Source: Pseudomonas kuykendallii | Lineage (GTDB): Bacteria > Pseudomonadota > Gammaproteobacteria > Pseudomonadales > Pseudomonadaceae | NCBI RefSeq assembly: GCF_900106975.1 | Contig: NZ_FNNU01000003.1 | Span: forward strand, 636,258 to 700,257 | Length of the DNA stretch: 64,000 nt | Direction: 5' to 3' | Part shown: piece by piece, positions 1 to 12,512 of the stretch | Position numbering within the stretch: the stretch's first letter is position 1 | Layout of the letters: each line of letters begins with the position of its first letter | The notes under the pieces: model-generated | The model's input: only the letters and a program-made list of their open reading frames with translations | The model's database searches: none | What the model was told of the DNA's origin: nothing | Made by a program: the position numbers and the translations under genes

Positions 1-1
1 A

Positions 2-1592
<1,591 letters not shown>

Positions 1593-1637
1593 GGCGCGGG
1601 CTACCCTGCCGGTTCATTCCGCACGCTCCGACCCGCC

Positions 1638-3653
1638 ATGATCCTGCGTCAGCGTCTCGAAAATCTCCCGGTCGGCCGCAAGCTGCTCGCCGCCCTGCTG
1701 GTATTGCTCGCCACCGTGCTGCTGGTGGCCAACCTCGCCTTCATCAGCGCCGCGTACTGGATTTCCCAGGAAAGCATGGCGCCGCAGGCGCTGCAGACCC
1801 TCGGTCGGCTGATCGCCAACCCGGCGCTGAGCGCCCCGGCGCTGGCCTCGCCGGAAACCGCGCGGGCGCTGCTCGAGAACCTGCGCGACTACCCTCCCCT
1901 GCGCGCCGCGGCGATCTACGGCGGCGACGGCCGGCTCGTGGCGCAACTCGCCCGTGGCGAGAAGCTCGACCTGCCGCGGCGCCTGGACCGACTGGAGCGC
2001 TGGCGTACCGGCGAATTCCGCACCAACCAGTTGATCCCGCTGCCGCAGGCCGACGGGCCGCCCGGCCACCTGCTGCTGGTGGCGTCCAGCGAACTGCCCG
2101 GCGCGTTCTACACCGGCACCCTCACGGCGAGCCTGGTGATTCTCGCCTTCAGCCTGCTGTTCTGGCTGCTGGTGGCGCGGCAGATTCGCCGCCTGGTGAC
2201 CAAGCCGATCCGCCGCCTGGAAGAGCTGTCGCGCCAGGTCACCCGCGAGGAGAACTACTCGCTGCGCGCGCGCCGCGGCAACCACGACGAGATCGGCAGC
2301 CTGGCCGAGGCCTTCAACACCATGCTGGCGCGCATCCAGGCACGCGAGCAGCAGCTCGAGCGTGCCCGCGACGATGCCCAGGCGGCCTTCTCCCAGGCGC
2401 GCAACCTGGCCGAGGAAACCCGCCACACGAACCTGCAGCTGGAGCTCGAGGTGCAGGTGCGCAGCAAGATCGAGAAGAAGCTCACCGGATTCCAGAGCTA
2501 CCTCAACAGCATCATCGACTCGATGCCCTCGGCGCTGATCGCGCTGGACGAGCAGATGTACGTGACCCAGTGGAACAAGGAAGCCAGCCTGCTTTCCGGC
2601 ACCGGCCTGGACGAGGCGATGAACAAGCCGATCTTCCTCGCCTTCCCGCCGCTCAAACCCTACCTGGAGGCGCTGCGGCGCAGCGCCGAGCATTGCCGGG
2701 TCGAGGAAGTCGAGCGTGTCACCTGGCCCAAGGACGGCGAGCCCCGCCACTACGCACTGACCTTCTTCCCGCTGATGGGCGGCAGCGGCAAGGGCGGCGT
2801 GGTGATCCGCATCGACGACATCACCCAGCGCCTGTCGCTGGAGGAAGTGATGGTGCAGTCGGAGAAGATGCTCTCGGTCGGCGGGCTGGCCGCCGGCATG
2901 GCGCACGAGATCAACAACCCGCTGGGCGCCGTGCTGCACAACGTGCAGAACATCCGCCGGCGGCTGTCGCCGGAGCTGGCGAAGAACCTCGAACAGGCGC
3001 AACTCGCCGGCATCGGCCTGGAACAGATCAACGCCTACCTGCAGGCCCGCGAGGTACCGCAACTGCTCGACGGCATCCAGTCCGCCGGCAGCCGCGCGGC
3101 GAAGATCGTCAGCCACATGCTGTCGTTCAGCCGCCTGAGCAACCGCGAGCTGATGCCCTGCCTGCTGCCGACGGTGATCGACCAGGCGCTGGAGATCGCC
3201 GGCAACGACTTCGACCTGGCCGACGGCTTCGACTTCAAGGCGCTGGACATCCACCGTGAATTCGACGACGAGCTGGGCAAGGTGCCGTGCATCGCCAACG
3301 AGCTGGAACAGGTGCTGCTCAACCTGCTGAAGAACGCCGCCCAGGCCATCCACCAGCGTGAGGACGACGAGCCCGGACGCATCGTCGTGCGCACCCGGCG
3401 CAACCCGCCGTGGGCGGAAATCCAGGTGCAGGACAACGGCGTGGGGATTCCCGAGGCGGTGCGCAAACGGATTTTCGAGCCGTTCTTCACCACCAAGGAG
3501 GTCGGCCAAGGAACCGGGCTGGGCCTGTCGGTCTCTTATTTCATCATCACCAACAACCACAAGGGCCAGATGGACGTGCAGTCGAAGCCGGGTCAGGGCA
3601 CCCTCTTCACCCTGCGCCTGCCGCTGCCCGCCACCAGCGAACAGGACAACTGA
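1638..3653 (+). CDS. Membrane sensor histidine kinase (HAMP-PAS-HisKA-HATPase)
   Basis: Protein of 671 aa. It has a membrane segment near residues 15-38, a periplasmic sensor region, a second membrane segment near 172-194, a HAMP domain to about 247, a coiled coil, and a PAS domain starting at [20 protein letters not shown]. The phosphorylated histidine is in [10 protein letters not shown] (about residue 420). The ATPase boxes are [16 protein letters not shown] and [11 protein letters not shown]. The HisKA helices carry an insertion of about 50 residues between the H-box and SFSRLSNR. It resembles PA4398. No full response regulator is directly downstream; the GGDEF regulator two genes upstream is a candidate partner. 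The stop overlaps the next start (TGATG), so translation is probably coupled. Confidence 0.88.
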   Translation: MILRQRLENLPVGRKLLAALLVLLATVLLVANLAFISAAYWISQESMAPQALQTLGRLIANPALSAPALASPETARALLENLRDYPPLRAAAIYGGDGRLVAQLARGEKLDLPRRLDRLERWRTGEFRTNQLIPLPQADGPPGHLLLVASSELPGAFYTGTLTASLVILAFSLLFWLLVARQIRRLVTKPIRRLEELSRQVTREENYSLRARRGNHDEIGSLAEAFNTMLARIQAREQQLERARDDAQAAFSQARNLAEETRHTNLQLELEVQVRSKIEKKLTGFQSYLNSIIDSMPSALIALDEQMYVTQWNKEASLLSGTGLDEAMNKPIFLAFPPLKPYLEALRRSAEHCRVEEVERVTWPKDGEPRHYALTFFPLMGGSGKGGVVIRIDDITQRLSLEEVMVQSEKMLSVGGLAAGMAHEINNPLGAVLHNVQNIRRRLSPELAKNLEQAQLAGIGLEQINAYLQAREVPQLLDGIQSAGSRAAKIVSHMLSFSRLSNRELMPCLLPTVIDQALEIAGNDFDLADGFDFKALDIHREFDDELGKVPCIANELEQVLLNLLKNAAQAIHQREDDEPGRIVVRTRRNPPWAEIQVQDNGVGIPEAVRKRIFEPFFTTKEVGQGTGLGLSVSYFIITNNHKGQMDVQSKPGQGTLFTLRLPLPATSEQDN

Positions 3654-4234
3654 TGGGAAATCGCCTGACCAGGATCTACACGCGCACCGGCGATACCGGC
3701 GAAACCGGGCTGGCAGATGGCCGCCGGGTGGCCAAGGACCATCCGCGGGTGGAGGCGATGGGCGAGCTGGACAGCCTCAACAGCGCCCTTGGCCTGCTCC
3801 TCGCCGAACTGGCGCAGGCGCGGCCGGACTGCCCCGGGCTCAGCGAGCTGATCGAAGTGCTGGAACCCTGCCAGCACCGCCTCTTCGACCTCGGCGGCGA
3901 GCTGGCGATGCCGGTCTACCAGGCGCTCGACGAGGCCGAGGTCACCCGCCTGGAACAGGCCATCGACCGCTGGAACGAGGAACTCGGCCCGTTGCAGAAC
4001 TTCATCCTGCCCGGTGGCTCGCGCCTGATCGCCCAGGCTCACGTCTGCCGCAGCCAGGCGCGCGCCGCCGAACGCCGCTGCCAGGCGCTGAACGCCGAAG
4101 AGCCGCTGCGCCCGGTCGGCCTGGCCTACGTCAATCGTCTGTCCGACCTGCTGTTCGTCGCCGCGCGGATGATCGCGCGCCGCCAGGGCCACGCGGAAAT
4201 CCTCTGGCAGGCCGCGAAGAAGGCCGCCGAGTGA
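3653..4234 (+). CDS. Cob(I)alamin adenosyltransferase, PduO type
   Basis: ATP:cob(I)alamin adenosyltransferase of 193 aa, which transfers the adenosyl group of ATP to cob(I)alamin to make coenzyme B12. The N-terminal phosphate-binding signature RIYTRTGDTGETGLADG and the later helix RAAERRCQAL mark the PduO family, and the length is normal. The ATG at 3653 shares a base with the stop of the sensor kinase gene. The frame is open further upstream, but that part is antisense to nothing and simply overlaps the kinase. The next gene follows after 13 bases, so these genes probably share one transcript. Confidence 0.9.
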   Translation: MGNRLTRIYTRTGDTGETGLADGRRVAKDHPRVEAMGELDSLNSALGLLLAELAQARPDCPGLSELIEVLEPCQHRLFDLGGELAMPVYQALDEAEVTRLEQAIDRWNEELGPLQNFILPGGSRLIAQAHVCRSQARAAERRCQALNAEEPLRPVGLAYVNRLSDLLFVAARMIARRQGHAEILWQAAKKAAE

Positions 4235-4247
4235 AGGCGCCGATCCG

Positions 4248-5285
4248 ATGAGCGCGCCGGCAGCCGCGCCGGCAGCCGCCTCCAACCGCAACCTCGATGG
4301 CCTGCACGCCGCCTGGGAAGCGCTGGTGGTGCTGCTGGTGTGTGCCAACCTGGCGCTGATCCTGTTCGACGGCCTGTTCGCCCTGGCGCCGCTGAACCAG
4401 GCGCTGCAAAGCGTGCTGCCGGGCTTCCACGCCTTCTACGACAGCCGCATCCACGCCCACTTCGCCTTCATCGACCTGTGCTTCGTGGCGATCTTCCTGT
4501 TCGACGTGCTGCTCGGCTGGGCGGTGGCGATCGCCGAGCGCCGTTACGCGCGCTGGTACTACTACCCCTTCGCCCACTGGTACGACGTGCTCGGCTGCAT
4601 CCCGCTGGCCGGCCTGCGCTGGTTGCGCGTGCTGCGCATCGGCGTGCTGCTGATCCGCCTGCAACGCCTCGGGCTGATCGACATGCGCCGCTGGGCGCTC
4701 TACGGCTTCTTCAACCGCTACTGGCAACTGCTGCTCGAAGAGCTCTCGGACCGGGTGATGGTCAAGCTGTTCTCGCGCCTGCAGCAGGAGATCGGCGCCA
4801 GCGACGACCTTTCGCGGCGGCTGATCAACGGCGTGATCCGTCCGCGCAAGCAGCGCCTGCTGGACGACCTGTCGCGGCGCCTGCAGGGCATGCTGGAAAA
4901 CGGCTACCGCAGCAACCGTGGCGCCATCGATGGCTACGTCAGCGGCCTGGTGCACCAGGCGCTGATGAACAACGAGGAGCTGCGCAGGCTGCGCCGCCTG
5001 CCACTGGGCTCGCAGTTCGCCGACAGCCTCGATGCCGCCCTCGGCGATATCGTCCGCCGCCTGCTCGCCGGCGCGGTGGAGGGGCTGCAGCGCGAGCAGT
5101 TCAAGGCGCTGGCGGCGAACCTCTCCGATCAGTTCTTCGAGGCCTGGCTCTACGAGGACGAAAGCACCGACCTGGCCCTGGAAGAGCTGCTGGTGGACCT
5201 CATCGAAGTGCTCAAGCAGCAGGTGCTCGACCGTCGCTGGAGCCGTTTCGTCGGCCCGCCCGCGCCTTCCGACCTGCCGCGCTGA
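4248..5285 (+). CDS. Ion-channel-like membrane protein, function unknown
   Basis: Protein of 345 aa. The N-terminal half has about three to four hydrophobic helices: ALVVLLVCANLALILFDGL, then FIDLCFVAIFLFDVLLGWAV, then YDVLGCIPLAGLRWLRVLR. The spacing and the arginine-rich helix (RWLRVLRIGVLLIRLQRLG) resemble the S1-S4 segments of voltage-sensing ion channels, but I see no pore helix or selectivity filter. The C-terminal half is soluble, helical and charged. It follows the adenosyltransferase by 13 bases. Its role is not known to me; a regulator or voltage-sensor-like protein is only an inference from the helix pattern. Confidence 0.7.
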   Translation: MSAPAAAPAAASNRNLDGLHAAWEALVVLLVCANLALILFDGLFALAPLNQALQSVLPGFHAFYDSRIHAHFAFIDLCFVAIFLFDVLLGWAVAIAERRYARWYYYPFAHWYDVLGCIPLAGLRWLRVLRIGVLLIRLQRLGLIDMRRWALYGFFNRYWQLLLEELSDRVMVKLFSRLQQEIGASDDLSRRLINGVIRPRKQRLLDDLSRRLQGMLENGYRSNRGAIDGYVSGLVHQALMNNEELRRLRRLPLGSQFADSLDAALGDIVRRLLAGAVEGLQREQFKALAANLSDQFFEAWLYEDESTDLALEELLVDLIEVLKQQVLDRRWSRFVGPPAPSDLPR

Positions 5286-5350
5286 TGCGTCCATGAGGCA
5301 CGTCGAGGAACTCGCCCGCCTTCGGGCTGCCCCAGTAACACCCGTGGGCA

Positions 5351-5380
5351 TGACCGGCGTCATCCGTGTGACGTCGGTCA
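5351..5380. promoter_or_regulatory. Inverted repeat upstream of cbpA (possible operator)
   Basis: Arms tgaccggcgtca (5351-5362) and tgacgtcggtca (5369-5380) pair with one mismatch around a 6-base loop. The repeat sits 44-73 bases before the cbpA start in a 138-base gap. No T-run follows, so a protein-binding site fits better than a terminator. Confidence 0.4.
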
Positions 5381-5423
5381 GGCCCAGACTGGCTATGAAC
5401 GCATAACCGAACGGTGACGTTGC

Positions 5424-6356
5424 ATGGAGTTCAAGGACTATTACCAGGCCCTCGGCGTAGCGCCGGAGGCCGATGAGAAGGCGATCAAGACCGCCTACCG
5501 CAAGCTCGCGCGCAAGTACCATCCGGACGTCAGCGACGATCCCGACGCCGAGAACAGGTTCAAGGACGTCGTCGAAGCCTATGAAGTGCTGAAGAACCCG
5601 GAGAAGCGCGCCGAGTACGACGAACTGCGCCGCTACGGCAACCGCAGCCAGTTCGAGCCGCCGCCAGGCTGGCAGTCCTCCAGCGCCGGGCAGCATGAAC
5701 CGCACCAGCGCTACGACGGCGACTTCTCCGACTTCTTCGAATCGATCTTCGGCAGCGCCTCCGGGCGGGCGCGGGGCGGCCGGCGCGGCCAGGACGTCGA
5801 GCTGGAGCTGCCGGTGTTCCTCGAGGAAACCCTTGCCGAGGAATCCAAGCAGATCAGCTTCAAGGTCCCGGCGTTCGACGCCCAGGGCCGCCGCGACGAC
5901 CTCACACGCACGCTCAACGTGAAGATTCCCGCCGGCGTGCTCGACGGCGAGCGCATCCGCCTCAAGGGCCAGGGCGCGCCGGGCGTGGGCGAGGCGCCAG
6001 CCGGCGACCTCTACCTGACGCTGCGCCTGGTGCCGCATCCGCTGTTCGACGTGGAGGCGCACAACCTGATCATCACCGTGCCGCTGGCGCCCTGGGAAGC
6101 GGCGCTGGGCGCGAAGATCACGGTTCCGACACTGGACGGACGCATCAACCTGAGCATCCCGCCGGACAGCCAAACCGGCCAGCGCCTGCGGGTGAAAGGC
6201 AAAGGCCTGCCCGGCAAGCAGGGCCGCGGCGACCTGTTCGCCCTGCTGAAGGTGGTGATGCCGGGCAAAACCAGCGAATCGACGCGCGGTCTATGGCAGG
6301 CGCTCGCCGAAAAGGCGGCCTTCGATCCCCGAGCGCAATGGAGTAAAGAGCAATGA
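5424..6356 (+). CDS. cbpA: Curved DNA-binding co-chaperone CbpA (DnaJ family)
   Basis: DnaJ-type co-chaperone of 310 aa. The J domain occupies residues 1-70 with the HPD motif at 33-35, which stimulates the DnaK ATPase. A short linker follows, and then the C-terminal substrate-binding domain of class II J proteins ([32 protein letters not shown]). There is no zinc-finger region, which separates it from DnaJ itself. In Escherichia coli the homologue also binds curved DNA and is held in check by CbpM. Here cbpM overlaps the stop by 4 bases, so the pair is translated together. Confidence 0.93.
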   Translation: MEFKDYYQALGVAPEADEKAIKTAYRKLARKYHPDVSDDPDAENRFKDVVEAYEVLKNPEKRAEYDELRRYGNRSQFEPPPGWQSSSAGQHEPHQRYDGDFSDFFESIFGSASGRARGGRRGQDVELELPVFLEETLAEESKQISFKVPAFDAQGRRDDLTRTLNVKIPAGVLDGERIRLKGQGAPGVGEAPAGDLYLTLRLVPHPLFDVEAHNLIITVPLAPWEAALGAKITVPTLDGRINLSIPPDSQTGQRLRVKGKGLPGKQGRGDLFALLKVVMPGKTSESTRGLWQALAEKAAFDPRAQWSKEQ

Positions 6357-6655
6357 CCACGCTGATCGTGACCTTCGGGGTCGAGGAATTCTGCCGCAGC
6401 GCGAACCTGTCGCGCGAGGTGCTGATCGAGATCGTCGAACTGGGGATTCTCGAGCCCAGCGAACCGACCGTCGAACGCTGGTCGTTCGACCTCGATGCGC
6501 TGCTGATGGCCAAGCGCGCGCTGCGCCTGAAACAGGATTTCGAACTGGACTGGCCGGGTATCGCCCTGGCCCTGCGACTGCTCGACGAGGTCGACCAGCT
6601 GAAGCGCGAGAACCAGCAGCTGCGTCAGCGCCTGGAGCGTTTCATCCAGCACTGA
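6353..6655 (+). CDS. cbpM: Chaperone modulator CbpM
   Basis: Small protein of 100 aa that binds the J domain of CbpA and blocks both its co-chaperone and DNA-binding activity. It has a MerR-like N-terminal fold ([20 protein letters not shown]) and a C-terminal helix with a coiled-coil pattern ([19 protein letters not shown]). Its ATG overlaps the cbpA stop by 4 bases, the standard cbpAM arrangement. It faces the Nudix/ThiE gene tail to tail 43 bases on. Confidence 0.92.
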   Translation: MTTLIVTFGVEEFCRSANLSREVLIEIVELGILEPSEPTVERWSFDLDALLMAKRALRLKQDFELDWPGIALALRLLDEVDQLKRENQQLRQRLERFIQH

Positions 6656-6698
6656 GGCGAGCGCCCGGAGCAACTCGCCGGCCTGCGCGTTTGCGCGG

Positions 6699-7649
6699 TC
6701 AGTCCAACGCCCCCTTCCACAACGCGCGAATCCCTGCGATGCCCTGGGCGCCGATCTGCCAGGCGCGCGGCAGGTCGTCCGGGCCGACGCCGCCGAGCAG
6801 GAACGCCGGCTTGTCGAACCCCCGCAGCAGCTCGCTCGCCGCGTCCCAGCCCAACGGCTGCGCCTCGGGATGGGTGCGCGTGGCCTGCAGCGGCGACAGG
6901 GTGACGAAGTCCACGCCCATCGTGCTGGCCAGGGCCAGCTCCTCGGCATCGTGACAGGACGCCGCCAGCCAGCGCTCGGCGGGAAACGGGCGGCCCCGCG
7001 CCGCGTAGTCGCGCAGCTGTTTCGCGGTCAGGTGCCAGCCGGCCGCCGGGAAATCCCCCAGCCACTCCAGCGGCCCCTTGAGCATCAGCTGCGCCTTGCC
7101 GGCGCAGACGCCCTGGATGTCCACGGCGAGGTCGCGGTACTGCGCATCGAACATCCCCGGGGCCCGCAGCTGGATCAGCCGGATACCCTCGGCGATGGCC
7201 TGGCGCACGCCGGCGAGCAGGTCCTGCGGCTCCAGCTCATCGGGCGTGATCAGGTAGCGATCCGGCAGCCTGGCCGCCGCCACGATGGGCGCGTTGGCCG
7301 CGGGAAACGCGTAGTCTGCCAGGTGCCGCGGCGCGACCCAGGCCAGCGGCTGGCCCTCGGCACCATGCGCCTCGCCGGTGAAGGCGCCGACTTCCCAGAC
7401 ATCCAGCAGCACCTGCTTGTCCGGGTAATCGTGGCGCACCTGGATCAGCGGGCGCGCCTGCGTCACCGCGATGCCAAGCTCCTCGGCCAGCTCGCGCGCC
7501 AGCGCCGCCTCGACCGCTTCGCCGTCCTCGACCTTGCCGCCGGGAAACTCCCAGAGTCCGCCCTGATGCTTGTCGTCCGGGCGCCGGGCTATCAGGACCC
7601 GGCCGTCCGCGGCGCGGATCACCGCCGCCGCGACATGGATGCGTTTCAT
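6699..7649 (-). CDS. Nudix 8-oxo-dGTP diphosphatase fused to a ThiE/TenI-like domain
   Basis: Protein of 316 aa with two domains. Residues 1-130 are a MutT-type Nudix hydrolase with an intact box (GGKVEDGEAVEAALARELAEE, then LGI), expected to remove oxidised dGTP. The rest has the TIM-barrel motifs of the thiamine phosphate synthase family (IQLRAPG, LPRAWQIGAQGIAGIRALW). Such fusions are widespread in gammaproteobacteria; the role of the second domain is unsettled. The start at 7649 is chosen for the family N-terminus MKRIHVAAAVI; the longer open frame lies inside the GST gene. The start overlaps the GST stop (ATGA). Confidence 0.88.
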   Translation of the reverse strand: MKRIHVAAAVIRAADGRVLIARRPDDKHQGGLWEFPGGKVEDGEAVEAALARELAEELGIAVTQARPLIQVRHDYPDKQVLLDVWEVGAFTGEAHGAEGQPLAWVAPRHLADYAFPAANAPIVAAARLPDRYLITPDELEPQDLLAGVRQAIAEGIRLIQLRAPGMFDAQYRDLAVDIQGVCAGKAQLMLKGPLEWLGDFPAAGWHLTAKQLRDYAARGRPFPAERWLAASCHDAEELALASTMGVDFVTLSPLQATRTHPEAQPLGWDAASELLRGFDKPAFLLGGVGPDDLPRAWQIGAQGIAGIRALWKGALD

Positions 7650-8284
7650 GCAATGCTCTCCGTTTCTTCGAGGGCCGCGCGATACCAGCGCTGGAAGGCC
7701 GGCCAACGGTAGATGGTTTCGACGTAGTCCGCCGCCACACGCGGCAGCGCGACCCGATAGCTGCGCAAGCGTGCGGCGATCGGTGCGTAGAAGGCGTCGG
7801 CGATGCCCGGCTGGCCGAAGAGGAATTCGCCCCCGGCGCCGAAGCGCGACCGGCAGTCGCTCCAGATCGCGCAGACGCGCTCGATGTCGGCCACGGCCGG
7901 ATCGGGTATGACCGGCAGCGCCTGGTCGCGCTTGAGGTCCATCGACAGGTGGCTGCGCAGGCCAACGAAGCCGCTGTGCATCTCGGCGCAGATCGAGCGC
8001 GCCAGCGCGCGGGCGTATTCGTCGCGCGGCCACAGGCCGGCGCCGGGGAAACGCTCGGCGAGGTACTCGGCGATGGCCAGCGAATCCCACACCGGGCCGA
8101 GTTCGGTCTGCAGCACCGGCACCTTGCCGGTCGGCGATTGCGCGCGCAGCAACGTGCGGCTGTCGGCCTGGTACAGCGCGATGCGCAGTTCCTCGTAGGG
8201 CGCGCCGGCCAGCTCCAGGGCGAGGGCCGCGCGCAACGACCAGGACGAGTAGTTCTTGTTGCCGATCACCAGCGTAAGGGACAT
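7646..8284 (-). CDS. Glutathione S-transferase family protein
   Basis: Protein of 212 aa. It has an N-terminal thioredoxin-fold domain that starts MSLTLVIGNKNYSSWSLRA, with a serine-rich active-site loop and the cis-proline/SNAIL-type segment GKVPVLQTELGPVWDSLAIAE split over two strands. A helical C-terminal domain follows. It fits the zeta/maleylacetoacetate-isomerase-like group of bacterial GSTs; the substrate cannot be read from sequence. The ATG at 8284 is preferred over upstream frame extension because the family starts here. It is the first gene of a pair with the Nudix/ThiE gene and lies in the PA4400-PA4402 order. Confidence 0.88.
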   Translation of the reverse strand: MSLTLVIGNKNYSSWSLRAALALELAGAPYEELRIALYQADSRTLLRAQSPTGKVPVLQTELGPVWDSLAIAEYLAERFPGAGLWPRDEYARALARSICAEMHSGFVGLRSHLSMDLKRDQALPVIPDPAVADIERVCAIWSDCRSRFGAGGEFLFGQPGIADAFYAPIAARLRSYRVALPRVAADYVETIYRWPAFQRWYRAALEETESIA

Positions 8285-8433
8285 GCGGGCTTCCTTGGTT
8301 TGCGTCTGGTGTGAAGGGACCATAAGAGGCGCGGAAGGAACAGGCAAATTCCCATTCGGCATGGGCGGATGAGCGGCGGGAATGCCGCCGGGGCGGCCCC
8401 GCGCGCCAGCCGGCGCACGGAGCCCGACGCGGA

Positions 8434-9654
8434 TCAGGTGCGGTATTCGGCGTTGATCTTCACGTACTCGTGGGACAGGTCGGTGGTCCAGATCGTTTCG
8501 CTGCAGTTGCCGCGGCCCAGTTCGATGCGGATGCCGATTTCCGCCTCGGCCATCACCGCCGAGCCCTGCTCCTCGGTGTAGCTCGGCGAGCGGCAGCCCT
8601 TGCTGGCGATGCACACGTCGCCGAGGAAGACGTCGATCTTGCTGACGTCCAGCTGCGCCACGCCCGCGCGGCCGACGGCGGCGAGGATGCGCCCCCAGTT
8701 CGGGTCGGAGGCGAACAGCGCGGTCTTGATCAGTGGCGAGTGGGCGACGGCGTAACCGACGTCCAGACACTCCTGCTGGGTGGCACCGCCGTTGACCTGC
8801 ACGGTGACGAACTTGGTCGCCCCTTCGCCGTCGCGCACGATGGCCTGGGCCAGCTCCATGGCGACGTCCAGCACCGCCTGCTTGAGCGCAGCGAACAGCG
8901 CGCCGCTGGGCTGGACGATCTCGTCGAGCGCGGCCTGGCCGGTGGCGATCAGCATGCAGCAGTCGTTGGTCGAGGTGTCGCCGTCGATGGTGATGCGGTT
9001 GAACGACTTGTTCGCCGCATCGCGCAGCAGGTCTTGCAGCACGCCCTGGGCGACCTTGGCGTCGGTGGCGATGTAACCAAGCATGGTCGCCATGTTCGGC
9101 TTGATCATGCCGGCGCCCTTGCTGATGCCGGTGACCGTGACCGTCACGCCGTCGTGTACGAACTGCCGGCTGGCGCCCTTGGGCAGGGTGTCGGTGGTCA
9201 TGATGCCGCTGGCGGCGGCGCCCCAGTTGTCGGCCTTGAGGTCGGCCAGGGCTGCCGGCAGCGCGGCCTCGATCTTCTCCACCGGCAGCGGCTCGCCGAT
9301 CACCCCGGTGGAGAACGGCAGCACGCTGCCCTCCTCCACGCCCGCCAGCCGGGCCAGCTCGGCGCAGGTACGGGTCGCGGCGTGCAGGCCGGGCTCGCCG
9401 GTCCCGGCGTTGGCGTTGCCGGTGTTGGTCAGCAGGTAACGCACCGCGCCGCCGAGCACGCGCTTCTTCGACAGGATCACCGGCGCGGCGCAGAAGGCGT
9501 TGAGGGTGAACACCCCGGCGACGGTGGAACCTTCGGCGCAGCGCATCAGCACCACGTCCTTGCGCCCGGGGCGCTTGATACCGGCAGAGGCGATGCCGAG
9601 TTCGAAACCGGGAACCGGATGCAGGGTAGGCAGAGGACCAAGACCGACAGCCAT
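8434..9654 (-). CDS. argJ: Glutamate N-acetyltransferase / amino-acid acetyltransferase
   Basis: ArgJ, 406 aa, which moves the acetyl group from N-acetylornithine to glutamate in the cyclic arginine pathway. The self-cleavage site is in [10 protein letters not shown], where the threonine of the second T-T-D step becomes the nucleophile of the beta subunit. [14 protein letters not shown] and the C-terminal INAEYRT ending are family hallmarks. The start [20 protein letters not shown] at 9654 gives the normal length; the open frame upstream runs into the secA terminator. It lies downstream of secA on the same strand, but a terminator separates them. Confidence 0.94.
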   Translation of the reverse strand: MAVGLGPLPTLHPVPGFELGIASAGIKRPGRKDVVLMRCAEGSTVAGVFTLNAFCAAPVILSKKRVLGGAVRYLLTNTGNANAGTGEPGLHAATRTCAELARLAGVEEGSVLPFSTGVIGEPLPVEKIEAALPAALADLKADNWGAAASGIMTTDTLPKGASRQFVHDGVTVTVTGISKGAGMIKPNMATMLGYIATDAKVAQGVLQDLLRDAANKSFNRITIDGDTSTNDCCMLIATGQAALDEIVQPSGALFAALKQAVLDVAMELAQAIVRDGEGATKFVTVQVNGGATQQECLDVGYAVAHSPLIKTALFASDPNWGRILAAVGRAGVAQLDVSKIDVFLGDVCIASKGCRSPSYTEEQGSAVMAEAEIGIRIELGRGNCSETIWTTDLSHEYVKINAEYRT

Positions 9655-9702
9655 GGATGCGCTCCTTCGTGGCAGTGATGAAATGCCGTAGCGACTACGG
9701 CG

Positions 9703-9738
9703 TAAAAACGCCGCGAGCGGCTGAGCCGGTCGCGGCGT
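9703..9738 (-). terminator. Rho-independent terminator of secA
   Basis: On the minus strand, arms acgccgcga and tcgcggcgt (9730-9738 and 9708-9716) form a GC-rich hairpin followed by five T. It lies 30 bases after the secA stop and ahead of argJ. Confidence 0.8.
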
Positions 9739-9767
9739 GGGTAGCATGGGTCATCGGAGCAGCGGTT

Positions 9768-12512
9768 TTACTGCACCTGACCGTGGCAATGCTTGTACTT
9801 CTTGCCCGAACCGCAGGGGCAGGGTTCGTTGCGGCCGATCTTCGCCTCGGTGCGCACCGGCGCCTGGGCCACGGCCACGTCGTCATCGACGGAGGCGACT
9901 TCCGGCGTTTCCTCGGCCTCGATGCCCGGCGCCTCGGCATGCTGGAACTGCATGCGCTCGGCCAGCGCCTCGGCTTCGCGACGCATGCGCGCCTCTTCCT
10001 CGGCCGGGTCTTCGCGGCGAACCTGAACGTGCGAGAGCACGCGGATCGAGTCGCGGCGGATCGAGTCGAGCAGTTCCTGGAACAACGTGAACGACTCGCG
10101 CTTGTACTCCTGCTTCGGGTTCTTCTGCGCGTAGCCACGCAGGTGAATGCCGTGACGCAAGTGGTCCATGGTCGACAGGTGGTCCTTCCACAGGTCGTCC
10201 AGCACGCGCAGGACGATCTGCTTCTCGAAGCTGCGCAGCGCGTCGGCGCCGGCCATTTCTTCCTTCTCGCGGTAGGCGACCAGCAGGTGCTCGAGGATCT
10301 TCTCGCGCAGGTTCTCTTCGTGCAGATGGTCGTCTTCGTCGAGCCATTGCTGAACCGGCAGTTGGGTGCCGAAATCGCTGCTCAGCGCGGCCTCCAGGCC
10401 GGCGACGTCCCACTGCTCGGGAAGCGATTGCGGCGGAATGTGCTGGGCGACGGTGGCGGCCAGCGCTTCCTCGCGGAACTCGGCGATGGTGTCGCCGATG
10501 TTGTCCGCGGCCAGCAGGCTGTTGCGCATGTGGTAGATCACCTTGCGCTGTTCGTTGGCCACGTCGTCGAACTCAAGGAGCTGCTTGCGGATGTCGAAGT
10601 TGCGACCCTCGACCTTGCGCTGCGCCTTCTCGATGGCGTTGGTCACCATGCGGTGCTCGATCGCCTCGCCGGGCTGCATGCCCAGGGCCTTCATGAAGTT
10701 CTTCACCCGGTCGGAGGCGAAGATGCGCATCAGGCTGTCTTCCAGCGACAGGTAGAAACGGCTGGAGCCCGGGTCGCCCTGGCGACCGGCACGACCGCGC
10801 AGCTGGTTGTCGATACGCCGCGACTCGTGACGCTCGGAGGCGATCACGTGCAGGCCGCCGGACTGGATGACCTGCTGGTGGCGTTTCTGCCACTCGGCCT
10901 TGACCTGGGCGATCTGCTCGCCGGTGGGGTTTTCCAACGCCGCCACTTCGACTTCCCAGTTGCCGCCCAGCAGGATGTCGGTACCCCGACCGGCCATGTT
11001 GGTGGCGATGGTCAGCGCGCCGGGACGGCCCGCCTGGGCGATGATCTCGGCTTCCTTCTCGTGGAACTTGGCGTTGAGGACCTTGTGCTCGATGCCTTCC
11101 TGGGTGAGCAGGCGGGACATTTGCTCGGAGGTTTCGATGGTGGCCGTACCGACCAGCACCGGACGCCCCTGGGCCAGGCTTTCCTTGATGTCGGTGACGA
11201 TCGCCGCGTACTTCTCTTCCTGGGTCAGGTAGACCAGGTCGTTGAAGTCCTGGCGCGCCAGCGGACGGTTGGTCGGGATCACCACCACGGCGAGGCCGTA
11301 GATCTGGTGGAACTCGAAGGCCTCGGTGTCGGCGGTGCCGGTCATGCCGGCCAGCTTTGTGTAGAGGCGGAAGTAGTTCTGGAAGGTGGTCGAGGCCAGC
11401 GTCTGGCTCTCGGCCTGGATGTTCACCCCTTCCTTGGCCTCGATGGCCTGGTGCAGGCCCTCCGACAGGCGACGGCCCTGCATGGTGCGGCCGGTGTGCT
11501 CGTCGATCAGGACGACCTGGCCGTTCTGCACGATGTACTCGACGTTGCGCTGGAACAGCGTGTGCGCACGCAGGGCCGCATAGACGTGGGTCAGCAGGCC
11601 GAGGTTGTGCGCCGAATACAGGCTCTCGCCCTCGGCCAGCAGGCCCACCTGGGTGAGCATGTCCTCGATGTACTGGTGGCCCTGTTCGTTGAGCTCGACC
11701 TGGCGGCTCTTCTCGTCGACCTTGTAGTGGCCTTCCTGGGTGACGACGCCCTCTTCTTCCTCGATGTGCTGCTTGAGGCGCGGGATCAGCTTGTTGATCT
11801 CGATGTACAGCTTGGAGCTGTCTTCGGCCTGCCCGGAGATGATCAGCGGGGTACGGGCTTCGTCGATGAGGATGGAGTCGACTTCGTCGATCACGGCGAA
11901 GTTGAGTTCGCGCTGGAACTTGTCCTCGACGCTGAACGCCATGTTGTCGCGCAGGTAGTCGAAGCCGAATTCGTTGTTGGTGCCGTAGGTGATGTCGCAC
12001 GCGTAGGCGGCACGCTTTTCTTCCGGCGGCTGAAACGGGCTGACGATGCCCACGCTAAGGCCGAGAAATTCGTACAGGGGGCGCATCCAGTTGGCATCGC
12101 GGCGGGCCAGGTAGTCGTTCACCGTGACCACGTGGACACCCTTGCCTTCCAGGGCGTTGAGGTACACCGCCAGGGTGCCGACCAGGGTCTTGCCCTCGCC
12201 GGTACGCATCTCGGCGATCTTGCCTTCGTGGAGGGTCATGCCGCCGATCAGCTGCACGTCGAAGTGGCGCATGCCCATGACGCGCTTGCCGGCCTCACGG
12301 GCCACGGCAAAGGCTTCCGGAAGCAACTGATCGAGGGTTTCGCCTTTGCTCAGACGAGCCTTGAACTCCTCGGTCTTGGCCCGCAGTTGCTCGTCGGTGA
12401 GAGCCAGCATCTGCTCTTCGAACCCGTTGGCAACCTGTACCGTCTTGAGCATGCGTTTGACTTCACGCTCATTCTTGCTTCCGAAAAGTTTTTTCAACAA
12501 AGGCGCAAACAT
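9768..12512 (-). CDS. secA: Preprotein translocase ATPase SecA
   Basis: SecA, 914 aa, the motor that pushes unfolded preproteins through SecYEG. The Walker A motif is MRTGEGKT and the DEAD-like box is [17 protein letters not shown]. The preprotein cross-linking domain, helical wing and C-terminal linker follow in order. The last residues hold the SEC-C zinc motif [13 protein letters not shown], which binds zinc and SecB. The start [17 protein letters not shown] at 12512 is the family start. The gene has its own 223-base upstream region opposite the dciA-like gene and its own terminator. Confidence 0.97.
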   Translation of the reverse strand: MFAPLLKKLFGSKNEREVKRMLKTVQVANGFEEQMLALTDEQLRAKTEEFKARLSKGETLDQLLPEAFAVAREAGKRVMGMRHFDVQLIGGMTLHEGKIAEMRTGEGKTLVGTLAVYLNALEGKGVHVVTVNDYLARRDANWMRPLYEFLGLSVGIVSPFQPPEEKRAAYACDITYGTNNEFGFDYLRDNMAFSVEDKFQRELNFAVIDEVDSILIDEARTPLIISGQAEDSSKLYIEINKLIPRLKQHIEEEEGVVTQEGHYKVDEKSRQVELNEQGHQYIEDMLTQVGLLAEGESLYSAHNLGLLTHVYAALRAHTLFQRNVEYIVQNGQVVLIDEHTGRTMQGRRLSEGLHQAIEAKEGVNIQAESQTLASTTFQNYFRLYTKLAGMTGTADTEAFEFHQIYGLAVVVIPTNRPLARQDFNDLVYLTQEEKYAAIVTDIKESLAQGRPVLVGTATIETSEQMSRLLTQEGIEHKVLNAKFHEKEAEIIAQAGRPGALTIATNMAGRGTDILLGGNWEVEVAALENPTGEQIAQVKAEWQKRHQQVIQSGGLHVIASERHESRRIDNQLRGRAGRQGDPGSSRFYLSLEDSLMRIFASDRVKNFMKALGMQPGEAIEHRMVTNAIEKAQRKVEGRNFDIRKQLLEFDDVANEQRKVIYHMRNSLLAADNIGDTIAEFREEALAATVAQHIPPQSLPEQWDVAGLEAALSSDFGTQLPVQQWLDEDDHLHEENLREKILEHLLVAYREKEEMAGADALRSFEKQIVLRVLDDLWKDHLSTMDHLRHGIHLRGYAQKNPKQEYKRESFTLFQELLDSIRRDSIRVLSHVQVRREDPAEEEARMRREAEALAERMQFQHAEAPGIEAEETPEVASVDDDVAVAQAPVRTEAKIGRNEPCPCGSGKKYKHCHGQVQ

